In this document: positions 45,229-53,695 of the stretch, in pieces | Numbering within the stretch: position 1 is the stretch's first letter | Layout of the letters: the number at the start of each line of letters is the position of its first letter | Assembly (NCBI RefSeq): GCF_017876395.1 | Contig: NZ_JAGINX010000001.1 | Location: 1,922,001 to 1,986,000, forward strand | Length of the DNA stretch: 64,000 nt | Direction: 5' to 3' | Source: Nesterenkonia lacusekhoensis | GTDB taxonomy: Bacteria; Actinomycetota; Actinomycetes; Actinomycetales; Micrococcaceae | The notes under the pieces: generated by a model | Databases searched by the model: none | Seen by the model: the letters and a program-made list of their open reading frames with translations, nothing else | Told to the model about the DNA's origin: nothing | Made by a program: the position numbers and the translations under genes

Positions 45229-45534
45229 TCACCAAGAAGACTTGGTGATGCCGGGCAGCTCGCCCTTATGCGCCATGTCGCGGAAGCGGATACGGCTGAT
45301 GCCGAACTTCTGGAAGGTGCCGCGGGGGCGCCCGTCGATGCTGTCGCGACCGCGGACGCGGACCGGGGAAGCGTCGCGGGGAAGCTTCTGCAGGCCCACG
45401 CGTGCTGCCTCGCGCTCCTCGTCGGTGGCGTTCTCGTCGACCAGGGTCTTCTTCAGCTGAGCACGCTTCTCGGCGTAGCGCTCAACGATGACCTTGCGCT
45501 GCTCGTTCTTTGCGATCTTGGACTTCTTGGCCAT
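45229..45534 (-). CDS. rpsN: 30S ribosomal protein S14 (zinc-free form)
   Basis: 101-residue S14 of the long, zinc-independent type: no CxxC pair is present, and the C-terminal [20 protein letters not shown]-type stretch is complete. It begins 2 nt after the rpmG stop. Last gene of a three-gene ribosomal operon. Confidence 0.97.
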   Translation of the reverse strand: MAKKSKIAKNEQRKVIVERYAEKRAQLKKTLVDENATDEEREAARVGLQKLPRDASPVRVRGRDSIDGRPRGTFQKFGISRIRFRDMAHKGELPGITKSSW

Positions 45535-45536
45535 GA

Positions 45537-45704
45537 TCAGCGCTCCTCTCGGAAGTCGACGTGCTTACGGACGACCGGGTCGTACTTCTTCAGCACGATG
45601 CGGTCGGGGTTGTTGCGGCGGTTCTTGCGGGTCACGTAGGTGAAACCCGTGCCGGCCGTCGACTTCAGCTTGATGATGGGACGTACGTCCTTATCTTTTG
45701 CCAT
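45537..45704 (-). CDS. rpmG: 50S ribosomal protein L33 (zinc-free form)
   Basis: 55 residues: [18 protein letters not shown] at the N-terminus and [12 protein letters not shown] at the end. It lacks the two CxxC pairs of the zinc-binding L33, so it is a C-minus paralogue. Starts in a 1-nt overlap (TAATG) with rpmB and ends 2 nt before rpsN. Confidence 0.97.
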   Translation of the reverse strand: MAKDKDVRPIIKLKSTAGTGFTYVTRKNRRNNPDRIVLKKYDPVVRKHVDFREER

Positions 45705-45940
45705 TAGAGCTTCTCACCCTTCTTGATCAGCTCGGCGACGACGACGTCGATGCCGCGTGCGTCGATGGTCTTGATGCCCTTGGTGGACAGGTTCAGCGTC
45801 ACCTTACGACCCAGCGAAGGAACCCAGTAGGTCTTCTTCTGGATGTTCGGGTCGAACCGACGCTTCGTGCGGCGGTGCGAGTGGGAGATCTGATTGCCGA
45901 ACTGCGGCCCCACTCCGGTCACCTGGCAACGTGCTGCCAT
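45704..45940 (-). CDS. rpmB: 50S ribosomal protein L28 (zinc-free form)
   Basis: 78 residues starting [16 protein letters not shown]; only one Cys remains, so the zinc ribbon is absent. ATG 45940 follows AGGAGTGATC. First gene of rpmB-rpmG-rpsN. In many actinobacteria such zinc-free sets are repressed by Zur, but I found no clear Zur box in the 290 bp upstream. Confidence 0.97.
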   Translation of the reverse strand: MAARCQVTGVGPQFGNQISHSHRRTKRRFDPNIQKKTYWVPSLGRKVTLNLSTKGIKTIDARGIDVVVAELIKKGEKL

Positions 45941-46231
45941 GATCACTCCTCTTGTTTCAGTACGTAGATGAATGCATCCTTCACACCGTGACGTACGAGG
46001 ACGACCAGGCTGGGTGAGATCCAACCGAAGTGCCTTTTTGACGGTGATGCTTCACGCGGCTTCACTGTTTTCCGGGCGCCGCACCCCCTGCTCAGGACAG
46101 TATCCTGGGCGTCTTCGGGCACAGCACAGCTCGGCCGACTGTCTATGCTAGCTCAGCTGCGCACCTGCGCGCAAAGCCGCCGACGCCGGCCTCGAGGCCG
46201 CCCACCTGCCTCCCCACAGGAGGTGCCGAGG

Positions 46232-47656
46232 TCACCCGTCCAGCGCCGAGGCGGTGGCCGGGACGTCCACCGGCCGCGAGAACTGCTCACCGATGGCCTT
46301 CTCATAGGCCCGGGCGGCCCGCAGCACCAGCGCGTCCTGGGTCCGGGCGGCCACGAACTGCAGCCCCACCGGCAGCCCGCCCGCCACACCGCAGGGCACC
46401 GACGCCCCCGGCTGCTGGGTCATGTTGAAGGGGTAGGTGTAGGGGGTCCAGGCGGTCCACATCTGCGAACTCCACCCCTCCGGCGCCTGACGTGTGCAGT
46501 CGAAGGCGGTGATCGGCATCGTCGGTGTGACCAGCAGATCGTAGGTCTCATGGAAGGCGCCCATGGTGACACCCATGGCCATCCGAACGGCCGTGGCGTC
46601 CAAGTAGTCCAGGGCAGAGGAGTCGATGTACTGCTCGATGCCGGCGCGCAGCCCAGGGTCCACCCGATCCAGCGCACCGGGCCCGTAGGCCTCCAGCACC
46701 TTGGCCGCCCCGGTGAACCACAGGACGTGGAAGGGCTCGATGGGGTCCTCGATGCCCGGATCCACCTCGTCGACCACTGCACCCAGCTCCTCCAGAGTCC
46801 GCACCGCCTGACCCACCAGCCGCTCGACCTCGGGGTCGTTGGTGCCGAAGCCCAGCGTGGGCGAATAGGCGATGCGAAGACCCTCGACGCCGTCCTCCAA
46901 CCCCTCCAGGAAAGAGGTGCGCGGGGTCGGGAGTGCGGACCAGTCGCGGGAGTCGAAGCCGGAGATGATGTCCATCAGCAGGGCGGTGTCCTGGACCGTG
47001 CGGGCCATCGGGCCGGCATGAGCCAGCGTGCCGAACGGCGAGGAGGGGAACATCGGGACGGTGCCGTAGGTGGGCTTGATCGCCACAGTTCCGGTGAAGG
47101 AGGCAGGGATGCGGACAGAGCCGCCGCCGTCGGTCCCCACAGACCACGGCCCCATGCCTGCACCCACAGCAGAGGCCGAGCCGCCGGAGGAGCCCCCGGC
47201 GTGGACGGCAGGGTCCCAGGGGTTGGAGGTCTCGCCGCTGCGCTGACAGTCAGTCACACCCTTCCACGCGAACTCCGGTGTGGCAGTCTTGCCCAACAGC
47301 ACGGCACCGGTCTCCTTCAGCCGGGCCACACAGGGGGCGTCGAAGTTCCAGGGGCCAGACTCGTCGATGAGCAGGCTGCCACGAAGTGTGGGCCAGCCCG
47401 TCGTCGGGAAGATGTCTTTGATGGAGGTGGGCACACCGTCGCCGGGGCCGAGGGGCTCACCGGCCCGCCATCGCCGAGCCGAGGTGCGGGCCGAATCCAG
47501 AGCGGCCTCCTGATCCACCAGCACGAACGCGTTGAGGGCGCCGTCGCGCTCACCGATGCGCCGCAGCACAGCCTCCGTGGCGTCCACGGGGGTGAACTCG
47601 CCGACGCGGTACCCCTCCAGCAGCTCAGCAGCGGTCTTATCTGCCAGGTCCGTCAT
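46232..47656 (-). CDS. Amidase (amidase signature family)
   Basis: 474-residue hydrolase of amide bonds. The Ser-cisSer-Lys triad is visible: Lys80 in PTSIKD, Ser156 in AGGSSGGSAS and nucleophile Ser180 in GTDGGGSVRIP. The C-terminal region with MTQQPGASVPCG is normal. ATG 47656 behind GGGAGGGAC. It follows the hydroxyacid dehydrogenase by 47 nt and is presumably in the operon repressed by the divergent GntR. Substrate unknown. Confidence 0.92.
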   Translation of the reverse strand: MTDLADKTAAELLEGYRVGEFTPVDATEAVLRRIGERDGALNAFVLVDQEAALDSARTSARRWRAGEPLGPGDGVPTSIKDIFPTTGWPTLRGSLLIDESGPWNFDAPCVARLKETGAVLLGKTATPEFAWKGVTDCQRSGETSNPWDPAVHAGGSSGGSASAVGAGMGPWSVGTDGGGSVRIPASFTGTVAIKPTYGTVPMFPSSPFGTLAHAGPMARTVQDTALLMDIISGFDSRDWSALPTPRTSFLEGLEDGVEGLRIAYSPTLGFGTNDPEVERLVGQAVRTLEELGAVVDEVDPGIEDPIEPFHVLWFTGAAKVLEAYGPGALDRVDPGLRAGIEQYIDSSALDYLDATAVRMAMGVTMGAFHETYDLLVTPTMPITAFDCTRQAPEGWSSQMWTAWTPYTYPFNMTQQPGASVPCGVAGGLPVGLQFVAARTQDALVLRAARAYEKAIGEQFSRPVDVPATASALDG

Positions 47657-47703
47657 TGTCCCTCCCCGGTGTGTGGGCCGCCGTCTGTTCGGCGACGGCT
47701 CCG

Positions 47704-48681
47704 TCAATGTCTGGGCACGTAGCCTCTGTCCTTGTCCACGATGTTGTTCAGCGTCTCGCCGGCCAGCCAGCGCTCCGCATTCTCCACGAACTGCTCAGCC
47801 AGGGCGGCACTCCACCCGACGACGTCTCCGGACATATGGGGCGAGATCAGCACATTGTCCAGATCCCAGAGCGCAGAGTCCTGCGGCAGCGGCTCCTCGG
47901 CGAAGACGTCCAGCGAGGCGAAGCCGATCCCGCCGGTCTGCAGCGCCTCGATCAGCGCCGGCTCGTCCACTGATTCGCCCCGGCCGATGTTGACCAGGTG
48001 CGCCTCGGGGTTCATCGCGGCCAAGATCTCGGCGCTGATCAGGCCGGCTGTCTGCGGGGTCAGCGGGGCGGCGTTGATCAGGTGGTCGGCCCAACCGGCA
48101 TGTTCGGCGAGCTCCTCACTGGAGACCACGTCGCCGAAATCGGGGTCCTCTCGGCGTGCTGTGCGGCCGACGCCGCGGACCTCCATGCCGACTGCGCGCA
48201 GCAGCCGCGCAGTCTCACGTCCGATGGCTCCGGTTCCGATGATCATGGCCCGCTGCCCTTGGATCCGTCGGGTCTCGCGGTGGACCCAGCGGCGCTCAGT
48301 CCGGTACCGGTGGCTGAGCGCGAACTCCTTGGCCTGGGCCAGGACGGCGCCGAGCACGAATTCTGCGATGGGGCGGTCGAAGAAACCCTGAGCGTTGGTC
48401 ACGGTGACCTGTGAGGCGGCCAGCTCATCGAACATGAGCTTGTCCACCCCCGCGGCGGCCACGTGGATCCACTGCAGCCGATCTGCATGGGGCCAGGCGC
48501 TCTCCACCGCCTCGGAGAAGAAGTCCCAGAGGAAGAGGGCATCGGCGCCTTCCAGCGCCTGAGGCAGCCCGTCCGGATCCGTGATCCTGACCTCGGCGCG
48601 GCCCTCGAAGGCGTCCAGCCCGGGCGGCATGCGCTCCGGGCTGCTGGTGTCGGAAGGGATCAGCACAGCGATCACGGGCAT
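47704..48681 (-). CDS. D-2-hydroxyacid dehydrogenase
   Basis: 325-residue NAD(P)-dependent reductase. Rossmann motif MIIGTGAIGRETARLL near 144-159; catalytic Arg in NIGRGESVDEPAL, Glu in DVFAEEPLP, and His in SPHMSGD. Close in style to GhrA/phosphoglycerate-dehydrogenase-like enzymes. ATG 48681 with a -10 TAGTGT only 6 nt upstream. First gene of an operon with the amidase. Confidence 0.92.
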   Translation of the reverse strand: MPVIAVLIPSDTSSPERMPPGLDAFEGRAEVRITDPDGLPQALEGADALFLWDFFSEAVESAWPHADRLQWIHVAAAGVDKLMFDELAASQVTVTNAQGFFDRPIAEFVLGAVLAQAKEFALSHRYRTERRWVHRETRRIQGQRAMIIGTGAIGRETARLLRAVGMEVRGVGRTARREDPDFGDVVSSEELAEHAGWADHLINAAPLTPQTAGLISAEILAAMNPEAHLVNIGRGESVDEPALIEALQTGGIGFASLDVFAEEPLPQDSALWDLDNVLISPHMSGDVVGWSAALAEQFVENAERWLAGETLNNIVDKDRGYVPRH

Positions 48682-48687
48682 GCAGCA

Positions 48688-48722
48688 ACACTAAGGAGGG
48701 CTTGTTATGATTGTCAACAATC
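48688..48722. promoter_or_regulatory. Divergent promoter with GntR operator
   Basis: GATTGT-CA-ACAATC (48709-48722) is an inverted repeat of the TNGT-N-ACNA type used by FadR/FCD GntR regulators. On the minus strand it contains a consensus -35 TTGACA (48718-48713), followed after 18 bp by -10 TAGTGT (48693-48688). On the plus strand TATGAT (48706-48711) overlaps it as a -10. Binding would block both. Confidence 0.75.
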
Positions 48723-48745
48723 TGGCAGAAGAGCAGAAGGACCGA

Positions 48746-49408
48746 ATGACTATGACAGACCCCACCTTCCAGCGGGTCAACCGCGAATCCACCGCGACCC
48801 TCATCACCCGCCAGCTGCGCGAGGGGATCATGAATGGCCACCTGCCCGCCGGGGCCCAGCTCTCCGAGGCCTCGCTGGCGCAGGAGTTCGGCGTCAGCCG
48901 CGGTCCGCTGCGCGAGGCTACGCAGCGCCTGGTCCAGGAGGGCCTGGTGCGCAGTGAGCTGAACCGAGGCCTGTTCGTCAAAGAGCTGGATGAGGCCGAG
49001 ATCCGAGACCTCTACGTGGCACGCACCGCCCTGGAGACCGCTGCGGCGCGAATCGTGGCCAGAGACGGCTCAGCGACGACCCTCCAGCGCCTGCGCCGAG
49101 TCCAGGAGGACATGCGCACCGCGGCGGAGTCCGGCGATCTCCCCAAGCTCTCCGACGCCGACTTCGCCTTCCACCATCTGCTCGTGGAGGCCTCCGCGAG
49201 TCCGCGGCTGCGCCGGATGCACGAGACACTCATGGTGGAGACCCGCATGTGCCTGACCGCGCTGGAGGAGACCTACTTCGACCCCGAGGAGCAGGTGGAC
49301 GAGCACCACCGCATCACCGAGGCCATCGCCGCCGGCGATGAGGCCGCCGTCGTCGCGGAGATCGAGGAGCATATGCAGGAGGCGCTGGACCGCCTCATCA
49401 GGGGATGA
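48746..49408 (+). CDS. GntR-family regulator with FCD domain
   Basis: About 220 residues. Winged HTH (LITRQLREGIMNGHLPAGAQ, SLAQEFGVSRGPLREA) then an all-helical FCD ligand domain (from ~85) with metal-ligand His/Asp residues (DADFAFHHLL, DEHHRITEAI). FCD regulators sense organic acids, fitting the divergent hydroxyacid dehydrogenase. The start is placed at ATG 48746 (AAGGA upstream) because an earlier ATG at 48707 lies inside the operator; 48752 is also possible. Confidence 0.88.
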   Translation: MTMTDPTFQRVNRESTATLITRQLREGIMNGHLPAGAQLSEASLAQEFGVSRGPLREATQRLVQEGLVRSELNRGLFVKELDEAEIRDLYVARTALETAAARIVARDGSATTLQRLRRVQEDMRTAAESGDLPKLSDADFAFHHLLVEASASPRLRRMHETLMVETRMCLTALEETYFDPEEQVDEHHRITEAIAAGDEAAVVAEIEEHMQEALDRLIRG

Positions 49409-49460
49409 CGGAATCACAGCCGCGACTGCCCGTCCCCGTCACACCCGTTCTCTCGGCAGA

Positions 49461-49961
49461 TCAGCCTGAGGGCGTAGCGAGGGCATCGCGGTAGGCCTGC
49501 TCCAGGCGCTCCATCACCGAGACCGCACCCTCAGCAGGTTCTGCACCCAAGTGGAGCATGCGCAGCTCCTGCATGAAGTCCTCCCAGAGCTGCGGCCCAC
49601 CCTCTTCGAGCACCTGGGCGCGGATGCTGAGCTCACGGCTGGCCGGGAGGAACCTTCTGCCCCAGCTGCCCAACTGCACCAGCACCGGCACCAGCTGGAT
49701 CGACTGCTCGGTGAGGCTGTAGATCTGACGCTGCCGGTGAGTCGGATCCTGGGCCTTGGTGATCAGCCCGTTGCTGATCAGACGCTTGAGCCGGTCACTG
49801 AGGATGTTGGAGGCAATGCCTTCCTCCGACTCGTTGAGCAGCTGCCGATAGTGCCGACGACTGCCGAACATGATGTCTCGGACGACCACCAGGGACCAAC
49901 TGTCGCCGAGCACCTCCACAGAGAGATTGATCGGGCAGCCCGAGCGGTGCACCTCTGCCAT
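49461..49961 (-). CDS. HxlR-family transcriptional regulator
   Basis: 166-residue winged-helix protein. The N-terminal CPINLSVEVLGDSWSLVVVRDI carries the single conserved Cys of redox- or aldehyde-sensing HxlR proteins (YodB, HypR). FRQL-type RHYRQLLNESEEGIASNIL, SDRLKRLISNGLI and the wing follow. The tail of ~50 residues is extra. ATG 49961 behind GGAGGGG. Divergent from the two DHFR-like genes. Confidence 0.9.
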   Translation of the reverse strand: MAEVHRSGCPINLSVEVLGDSWSLVVVRDIMFGSRRHYRQLLNESEEGIASNILSDRLKRLISNGLITKAQDPTHRQRQIYSLTEQSIQLVPVLVQLGSWGRRFLPASRELSIRAQVLEEGGPQLWEDFMQELRMLHLGAEPAEGAVSVMERLEQAYRDALATPSG

Positions 49962-50036
49962 GCCCCTCCTTCTCCGGAATGAATACAAGAAACTGCTTGC
50001 ATTCTACATGCAGTCATGGTGCGATGAGATCACCGG

Positions 50037-50049
50037 TTGCACTGTGCAA
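50037..50049. promoter_or_regulatory. Palindrome between hxlR-type gene and DHFR-like gene
   Basis: TTGCAC-T-GTGCAA, perfect 6-bp arms, 27 nt before the DHFR-like start. A second pair, TGCAT/ATGCA, lies at 49998-50012. Likely HxlR binding sites. Confidence 0.5.
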
Positions 50050-50075
50050 TCGGATCCCATCTGAACGGAGAGACC

Positions 50076-50687
50076 ATGAGCACTGCACGGATCCCACAGG
50101 TCTTCGCCTTCCTCTTCTGCTCCGTGGACGGATTAGTCGAAGACGCCCACCGAGGACTGGGGTGGAGCACCGGCGAGCCTGAGGTCTTCACCTGGCATCG
50201 GCGTCGGGCGCGACAGACCCCACATGTGGGCAGCATGTTGTTGGGGCGGAACACCTATGACCATTTCGCTGAGTATTGGCCCTCTGCGGAGGCCTTCCGA
50301 ACTCAGCCGGAGATCGCGGCCTTCATGGAGACGACGCCGAAGACCGTGGTGACCAACCGGCCGGCATCTCTGCCTTCGTGGCAGGGAGCCCGCGCCGCAG
50401 AGGGAAGCGACCTCTCCGCACTGGTGGCACAGCTGCGCACAGAGCAGGAGGGGGACGACGGCGGAGACATCGCGGTCTTCGGCAGCTCCACCTTGGCGGC
50501 ACAGCTGCTGAAACGCGGACTGCTGGACGAGCTGCGAATCCTGATCAGTCCGGTGGCGCTGGGCCGCGGAACTCCCCTGTTCCAGGGCCTGGAATCCCAC
50601 GTTCACCTCCGAGCCGGCCCGACGACGACCTTCCCCTCCGGCGCGGTGCTGGTCACCTATGCCCCGGACAACGCAGGGGCAGCCTGA
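50076..50687 (+). CDS. Dihydrofolate reductase-like protein (RibD C-terminal family)
   Basis: 203-residue NADPH-binding reductase fold. FAFLFCSVDGLVEDA opens the fold, MLLGRNTYDHFAEYW is the substrate-side motif and AVFGSSTLAAQLLKRGLLDELR the NADP-binding segment, all typical of RibD_C/YyaP-type proteins of unknown substrate. GGAG precedes ATG 50076. Overlaps the second family member by one base (TGATG). Confidence 0.88.
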   Translation: MSTARIPQVFAFLFCSVDGLVEDAHRGLGWSTGEPEVFTWHRRRARQTPHVGSMLLGRNTYDHFAEYWPSAEAFRTQPEIAAFMETTPKTVVTNRPASLPSWQGARAAEGSDLSALVAQLRTEQEGDDGGDIAVFGSSTLAAQLLKRGLLDELRILISPVALGRGTPLFQGLESHVHLRAGPTTTFPSGAVLVTYAPDNAGAA

Positions 50688-51247
50688 TGGTGACATTCCT
50701 GTATTCCGCCACGGCATCAGCCGATGGGTACATCGCAGGCCCTGAGGGAGACATGTCCTGGCTGCTGCCCTTCCTGGGCGAGGAGCCGGACCCGGTGATC
50801 GCCGGCGCCATGACGCGGATCACCGCCATGCTGATGGGACGCCGGACCTTCGAGGGCAGCGATCCGCACGCCGGCGACACGGAGAAGGAAGGTGCCTTCG
50901 AAGGTCAGTGGGATGGGCCGCAGGTGGTGCTGACCCACCGGGCTCTGCCAGATCTACCTCCAGGCTTCCGCGTGGAGCACTCGCTCGACGGCGCACTCGC
51001 CTCAGCGCGGACGGCCGCCGGTGCGGACGGCGTCGTGAACATCCTCGGAGCGGATCTCGCCCGGCAATGTCTGGACGCCGGCGTGGTGGATGAGGTGATC
51101 ATCGGCGTCGCACCGGTGCTGCTGGGCAGCGGCACTCCCCTGCTCTCGGGAGCAGCGGGCCCATTCCACCTGGAGCTGCTGCGGGAGACCCCTCCTGGGC
51201 ACCGCCCTGGCGGCATCCGCGCCCGCCATTGCCGCGTGCTGCGTTGA
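50687..51247 (+). CDS. Dihydrofolate reductase-like protein (RibD C-terminal family), second copy
   Basis: 186-residue paralogue of the preceding gene: FLYSATASADGYIAGPEGD, MLMGRRTFEG, and NILGADLARQCLDAGVVDEV. Diverged in sequence, so not a recent duplicate. Translation couples to the first copy through TGATG. The pair may form a heterodimer or act on related substrates, under HxlR control. Confidence 0.88.
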   Translation: MVTFLYSATASADGYIAGPEGDMSWLLPFLGEEPDPVIAGAMTRITAMLMGRRTFEGSDPHAGDTEKEGAFEGQWDGPQVVLTHRALPDLPPGFRVEHSLDGALASARTAAGADGVVNILGADLARQCLDAGVVDEVIIGVAPVLLGSGTPLLSGAAGPFHLELLRETPPGHRPGGIRARHCRVLR

Positions 51248-51269
51248 GGCGCCCTCGCCGCTGCCCTAC

Positions 51270-51689
51270 CTAGGCAGCGGCGTGACGGCCGATCAGCCCC
51301 AGATGGGTGTGCCGGAAGGGCCCCAGCTTCAGCCCGTAGCCCAGGGCCCGGTCCACCGCGACGTGGAAAGCCCAGCAGGCGGCCAACAGAACCAACCAAT
51401 CAGCGTGGACGTGACCGAGCTGCAGGCCCGCCCAGAGCATGATCGCCGCGGCAGAGCCCGTGTAGTTGTGCACCAGGTTATAGAGGACGGCCCCCAGGCG
51501 CTGACTGACCAGGTAGCCCAGCGCGGAGAGATCGAAGACGAGGAACGCAGCCAGCAGCGCCCACCAGGGGTGGTCCATGACGATCATGGCAACCAGGATG
51601 GCGACGGCGAGCGCCGAGTTCTCCACTCGCTGCCAGATCGTCGCAGGTGCGGAGTGCGCATGTGAGTGCGGGAGCGTCTGGGCTGACAT
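51270..51689 (-). CDS. DUF4260-family membrane protein
   Basis: 139 residues, four membrane helices. The C-terminal AFHVAVDRALGYGLKLG followed by HTHLGLIG is the DUF4260 signature. Function unknown. A His-rich cytosolic N-terminus (HSHAHSAP) precedes helix 1. Convergent with the DHFR-like pair, 22 nt apart. Confidence 0.8.
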   Translation of the reverse strand: MSAQTLPHSHAHSAPATIWQRVENSALAVAILVAMIVMDHPWWALLAAFLVFDLSALGYLVSQRLGAVLYNLVHNYTGSAAAIMLWAGLQLGHVHADWLVLLAACWAFHVAVDRALGYGLKLGPFRHTHLGLIGRHAAA

Positions 51690-51797
51690 GTCAGGCCTTC
51701 CGAATCGGGCGAGGACTCCTTCAGACTAGGCGAGGTTCACCGCACAGAGATCCCCCGAAAGGCTGACTTTCCGTGAGCTCCGGCCTCTGAGACGTCG

Positions 51798-53129
51798 CTA
51801 TTCCGGCACCTGCGCGCCGACCAAGCCGGTCAGCAGCTCAGTGAGATAGGCGTCCTCAGCGGTGTTGCCGGGCAGCTGCAGGGCGCGCCGATAGGATGAG
51901 GCCGCGGCCTCCTGCTCGCCGAGCTCCTCCAGGGTCATCGCGCGGGCGATGTGGAAGGGACGGTACCGCTGCAGCATCTCCTCCTCAGCCAGGCCCTCCA
52001 TCTGCTCCAGCCCCACCCGCGGCCCCTGTGCCCGCCCCAGAGCCACCGCACGGCCCAGGCGCACCACCGGGCTCGGCTCATAGGATTCCAACATCCGGTA
52101 GAGCACCGCGATCTGTGGCCAGTCGGTGGACTCCACATCCGCGGCCTCCGCATGGACCGCAGCGATGGCGGCCTGGACAGCGTACGACGCCGCCCCGGCA
52201 GAGCTGGCTGCCCGCTGAGCCAGATCCAGGCCCTCCTCGATCAGCCCTCGGTCCCAGCGTCTGCGGTCCTGCTCGGCCAGCGGCACCGGACGGCCGGCGT
52301 CGTCGGTGCGGGCTGGGCGCCGCCCCTGGGTCAGCAGAAGCAGGGCGAGCATCCCGGTGACCTCAGCCGACCCTGGCAAGAGATCCCGCAGCATGCGCGC
52401 CAGGCGGATGGCCTCAGTGGTCATGTCGTCACTGGTATGAGCCCGGCCTGCTGAGCGCGCGAAACCTTCGGCATAGAGCATGTAGACCACCCGCTGGACC
52501 GCGGCCAGCCGCTGCCACGACTCCGCGCGTGCGGGGATCTCGAAGGAGATGCCGAGGCTTCGGATGCGGCGTTTGGCCCGTACGATCCGCTGCTGCATAG
52601 TCGTCACCGGAACCAGCAGGCCGTGGGCCACCTCCGCAGTGCTCATCCCCGCGAGGAAGCGCAGAGTCAGCGCCACACGCTCCTCAGGTTTCAGCACCGG
52701 GTGACAGCAGGCGAAGAACAGGCCCAACCGCTCGTCGACCCCGCTGTTCCCGACGCCAGCACCCGCAGCCCCGGCCGCCTCCGCCGGATCCCCGGTGCCC
52801 TCGGGCGCGGGAGCACGCTCCTGCAGAGCACCGAGGCGCGGGATGGCCCGGGCACGGGCCTGGTCACGGCGCAGCAGATCGATCCCTCGGCGCTTGGCCG
52901 CAGTGATCAGCCAGGCTTCGGGCACGCGTGGAACACCGTTCTGACCCCAGGTGCGCAGCGCCTGGACCATCGCCTCCTGAACCACCTCTTCGGCCAGGTC
53001 CAGGTCTGAGAAGTACCGGGCCGTCACGGCGAGCACACGGGCCCGCCCTTCGGGTCCCAGCTGGTCCAAGGCGCTGTGCACCTGCTCCGCGGAGGAGACC
53101 TCTGGGGACTCAGTCACCGCAGCCCTCAC
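51798..53129 (-). CDS. ECF sigma factor, ECF42 type with C-terminal helical extension
   Basis: 443 residues, far longer than a usual ECF (~190). Sigma2 (about 15-85) with LAEEVVQEAMVQALRTW, sigma4 (about 125-185) with LTLRFLAGMSTAEVAHGLLV, then DUF6596 and TPR-like helices to the end, with LPGNTAEDAYLTELL. This is the ECF42 group (RpoE-like, DGPF-associated), which lacks a classical anti-sigma factor. GTG start at 53129 directly after the YciI/DGPF stop. A promoter matching the ECF42 consensus lies upstream, so autoregulation is likely. Confidence 0.92.
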   Translation of the reverse strand: MRAAVTESPEVSSAEQVHSALDQLGPEGRARVLAVTARYFSDLDLAEEVVQEAMVQALRTWGQNGVPRVPEAWLITAAKRRGIDLLRRDQARARAIPRLGALQERAPAPEGTGDPAEAAGAAGAGVGNSGVDERLGLFFACCHPVLKPEERVALTLRFLAGMSTAEVAHGLLVPVTTMQQRIVRAKRRIRSLGISFEIPARAESWQRLAAVQRVVYMLYAEGFARSAGRAHTSDDMTTEAIRLARMLRDLLPGSAEVTGMLALLLLTQGRRPARTDDAGRPVPLAEQDRRRWDRGLIEEGLDLAQRAASSAGAASYAVQAAIAAVHAEAADVESTDWPQIAVLYRMLESYEPSPVVRLGRAVALGRAQGPRVGLEQMEGLAEEEMLQRYRPFHIARAMTLEELGEQEAAASSYRRALQLPGNTAEDAYLTELLTGLVGAQVPE

Positions 53130-53477
53130 TCAGTAGGGGGCCACCGGGCGGATCTCTACGTGTCCGCCGGGTTTGGAGCCGGGGCTCTTCTTCGCCCAGG
53201 CGATGGCTTCATCCACGTCGGCCGCCTCGATGATGTAGGTCCCTCCGAGGAACTCCTGCACCTCGGCGAAGGGGCCGCTGGAGATGACCCGCTCCCCGGC
53301 GGCGTCGGTCTCCACCTTCACGGCGTGCTCGGGATCCTCCAGCGCGAAGGAGGACACCACCACGCCTGCCGCCGTGATCTCCTGGTCGAAGGCGAAGAAC
53401 TCCTCAGGGTTCGCTCCGCCGTCCTCTCCGCAGTTCGGATCGTCCACACGGCCCATCAGCAGCAATGCGTATTTCAT
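53130..53477 (-). CDS. YciI-family (DGPF-type) protein
   Basis: 115-residue ferredoxin-like fold protein: MKYALLLMGRVDD, then ISSGPFAEVQEFLGGTYII, where SGPF replaces the DGPF name-motif. Such proteins are the standard partners and targets of ECF42 sigma factors; their biochemical role is unknown. ATG 53477 with GATGAGGAGCG. Co-transcribed with the sigma gene, no gap. Confidence 0.92.
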   Translation of the reverse strand: MKYALLLMGRVDDPNCGEDGGANPEEFFAFDQEITAAGVVVSSFALEDPEHAVKVETDAAGERVISSGPFAEVQEFLGGTYIIEAADVDEAIAWAKKSPGSKPGGHVEIRPVAPY

Positions 53478-53564
53478 GGTCGCTCCTCATCTCTGCCCGG
53501 GAGCCCGCACTGATGCGGCCTCGCCGGGGTGTGGGTGTCAGACCGGACGGCCCGACATCATGAT

Positions 53565-53591
53565 GACGCAGAGTCATGCGGAGAATCGACA
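53565..53591 (-). promoter_or_regulatory. Candidate ECF42 promoter
   Basis: On the minus strand TGTCGA (53591-53586) is followed after 17 bp by CGTC (53568-53565). The published ECF42 motif, as I recall it, is TGTCGA at -35 and CGA/TC at -10. It lies about 90 nt upstream of the DGPF gene. Confidence 0.65.
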
Positions 53592-53695
53592 GTTCGGCTG
53601 ACACTTCTTCTGTCGCCGTCTTCTGACACGGGCATCCTCTTGACGCGCAGGTGCCGGAATGACGGCATCTCAGCGCCTCGTCCGAGACCTGCGCA

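Noticed and set aside
45941-46231. Zur box upstream of rpmB
   Set aside because: No palindrome of the Zur type was found by eye in the 290 bp; nothing else there but the presumed leader and promoter.
46145-47722. 525-codon open frame antisense to the amidase gene
   Set aside because: The amidase triad is intact on the minus strand; the plus frame has low-complexity Arg/Gly/His composition.
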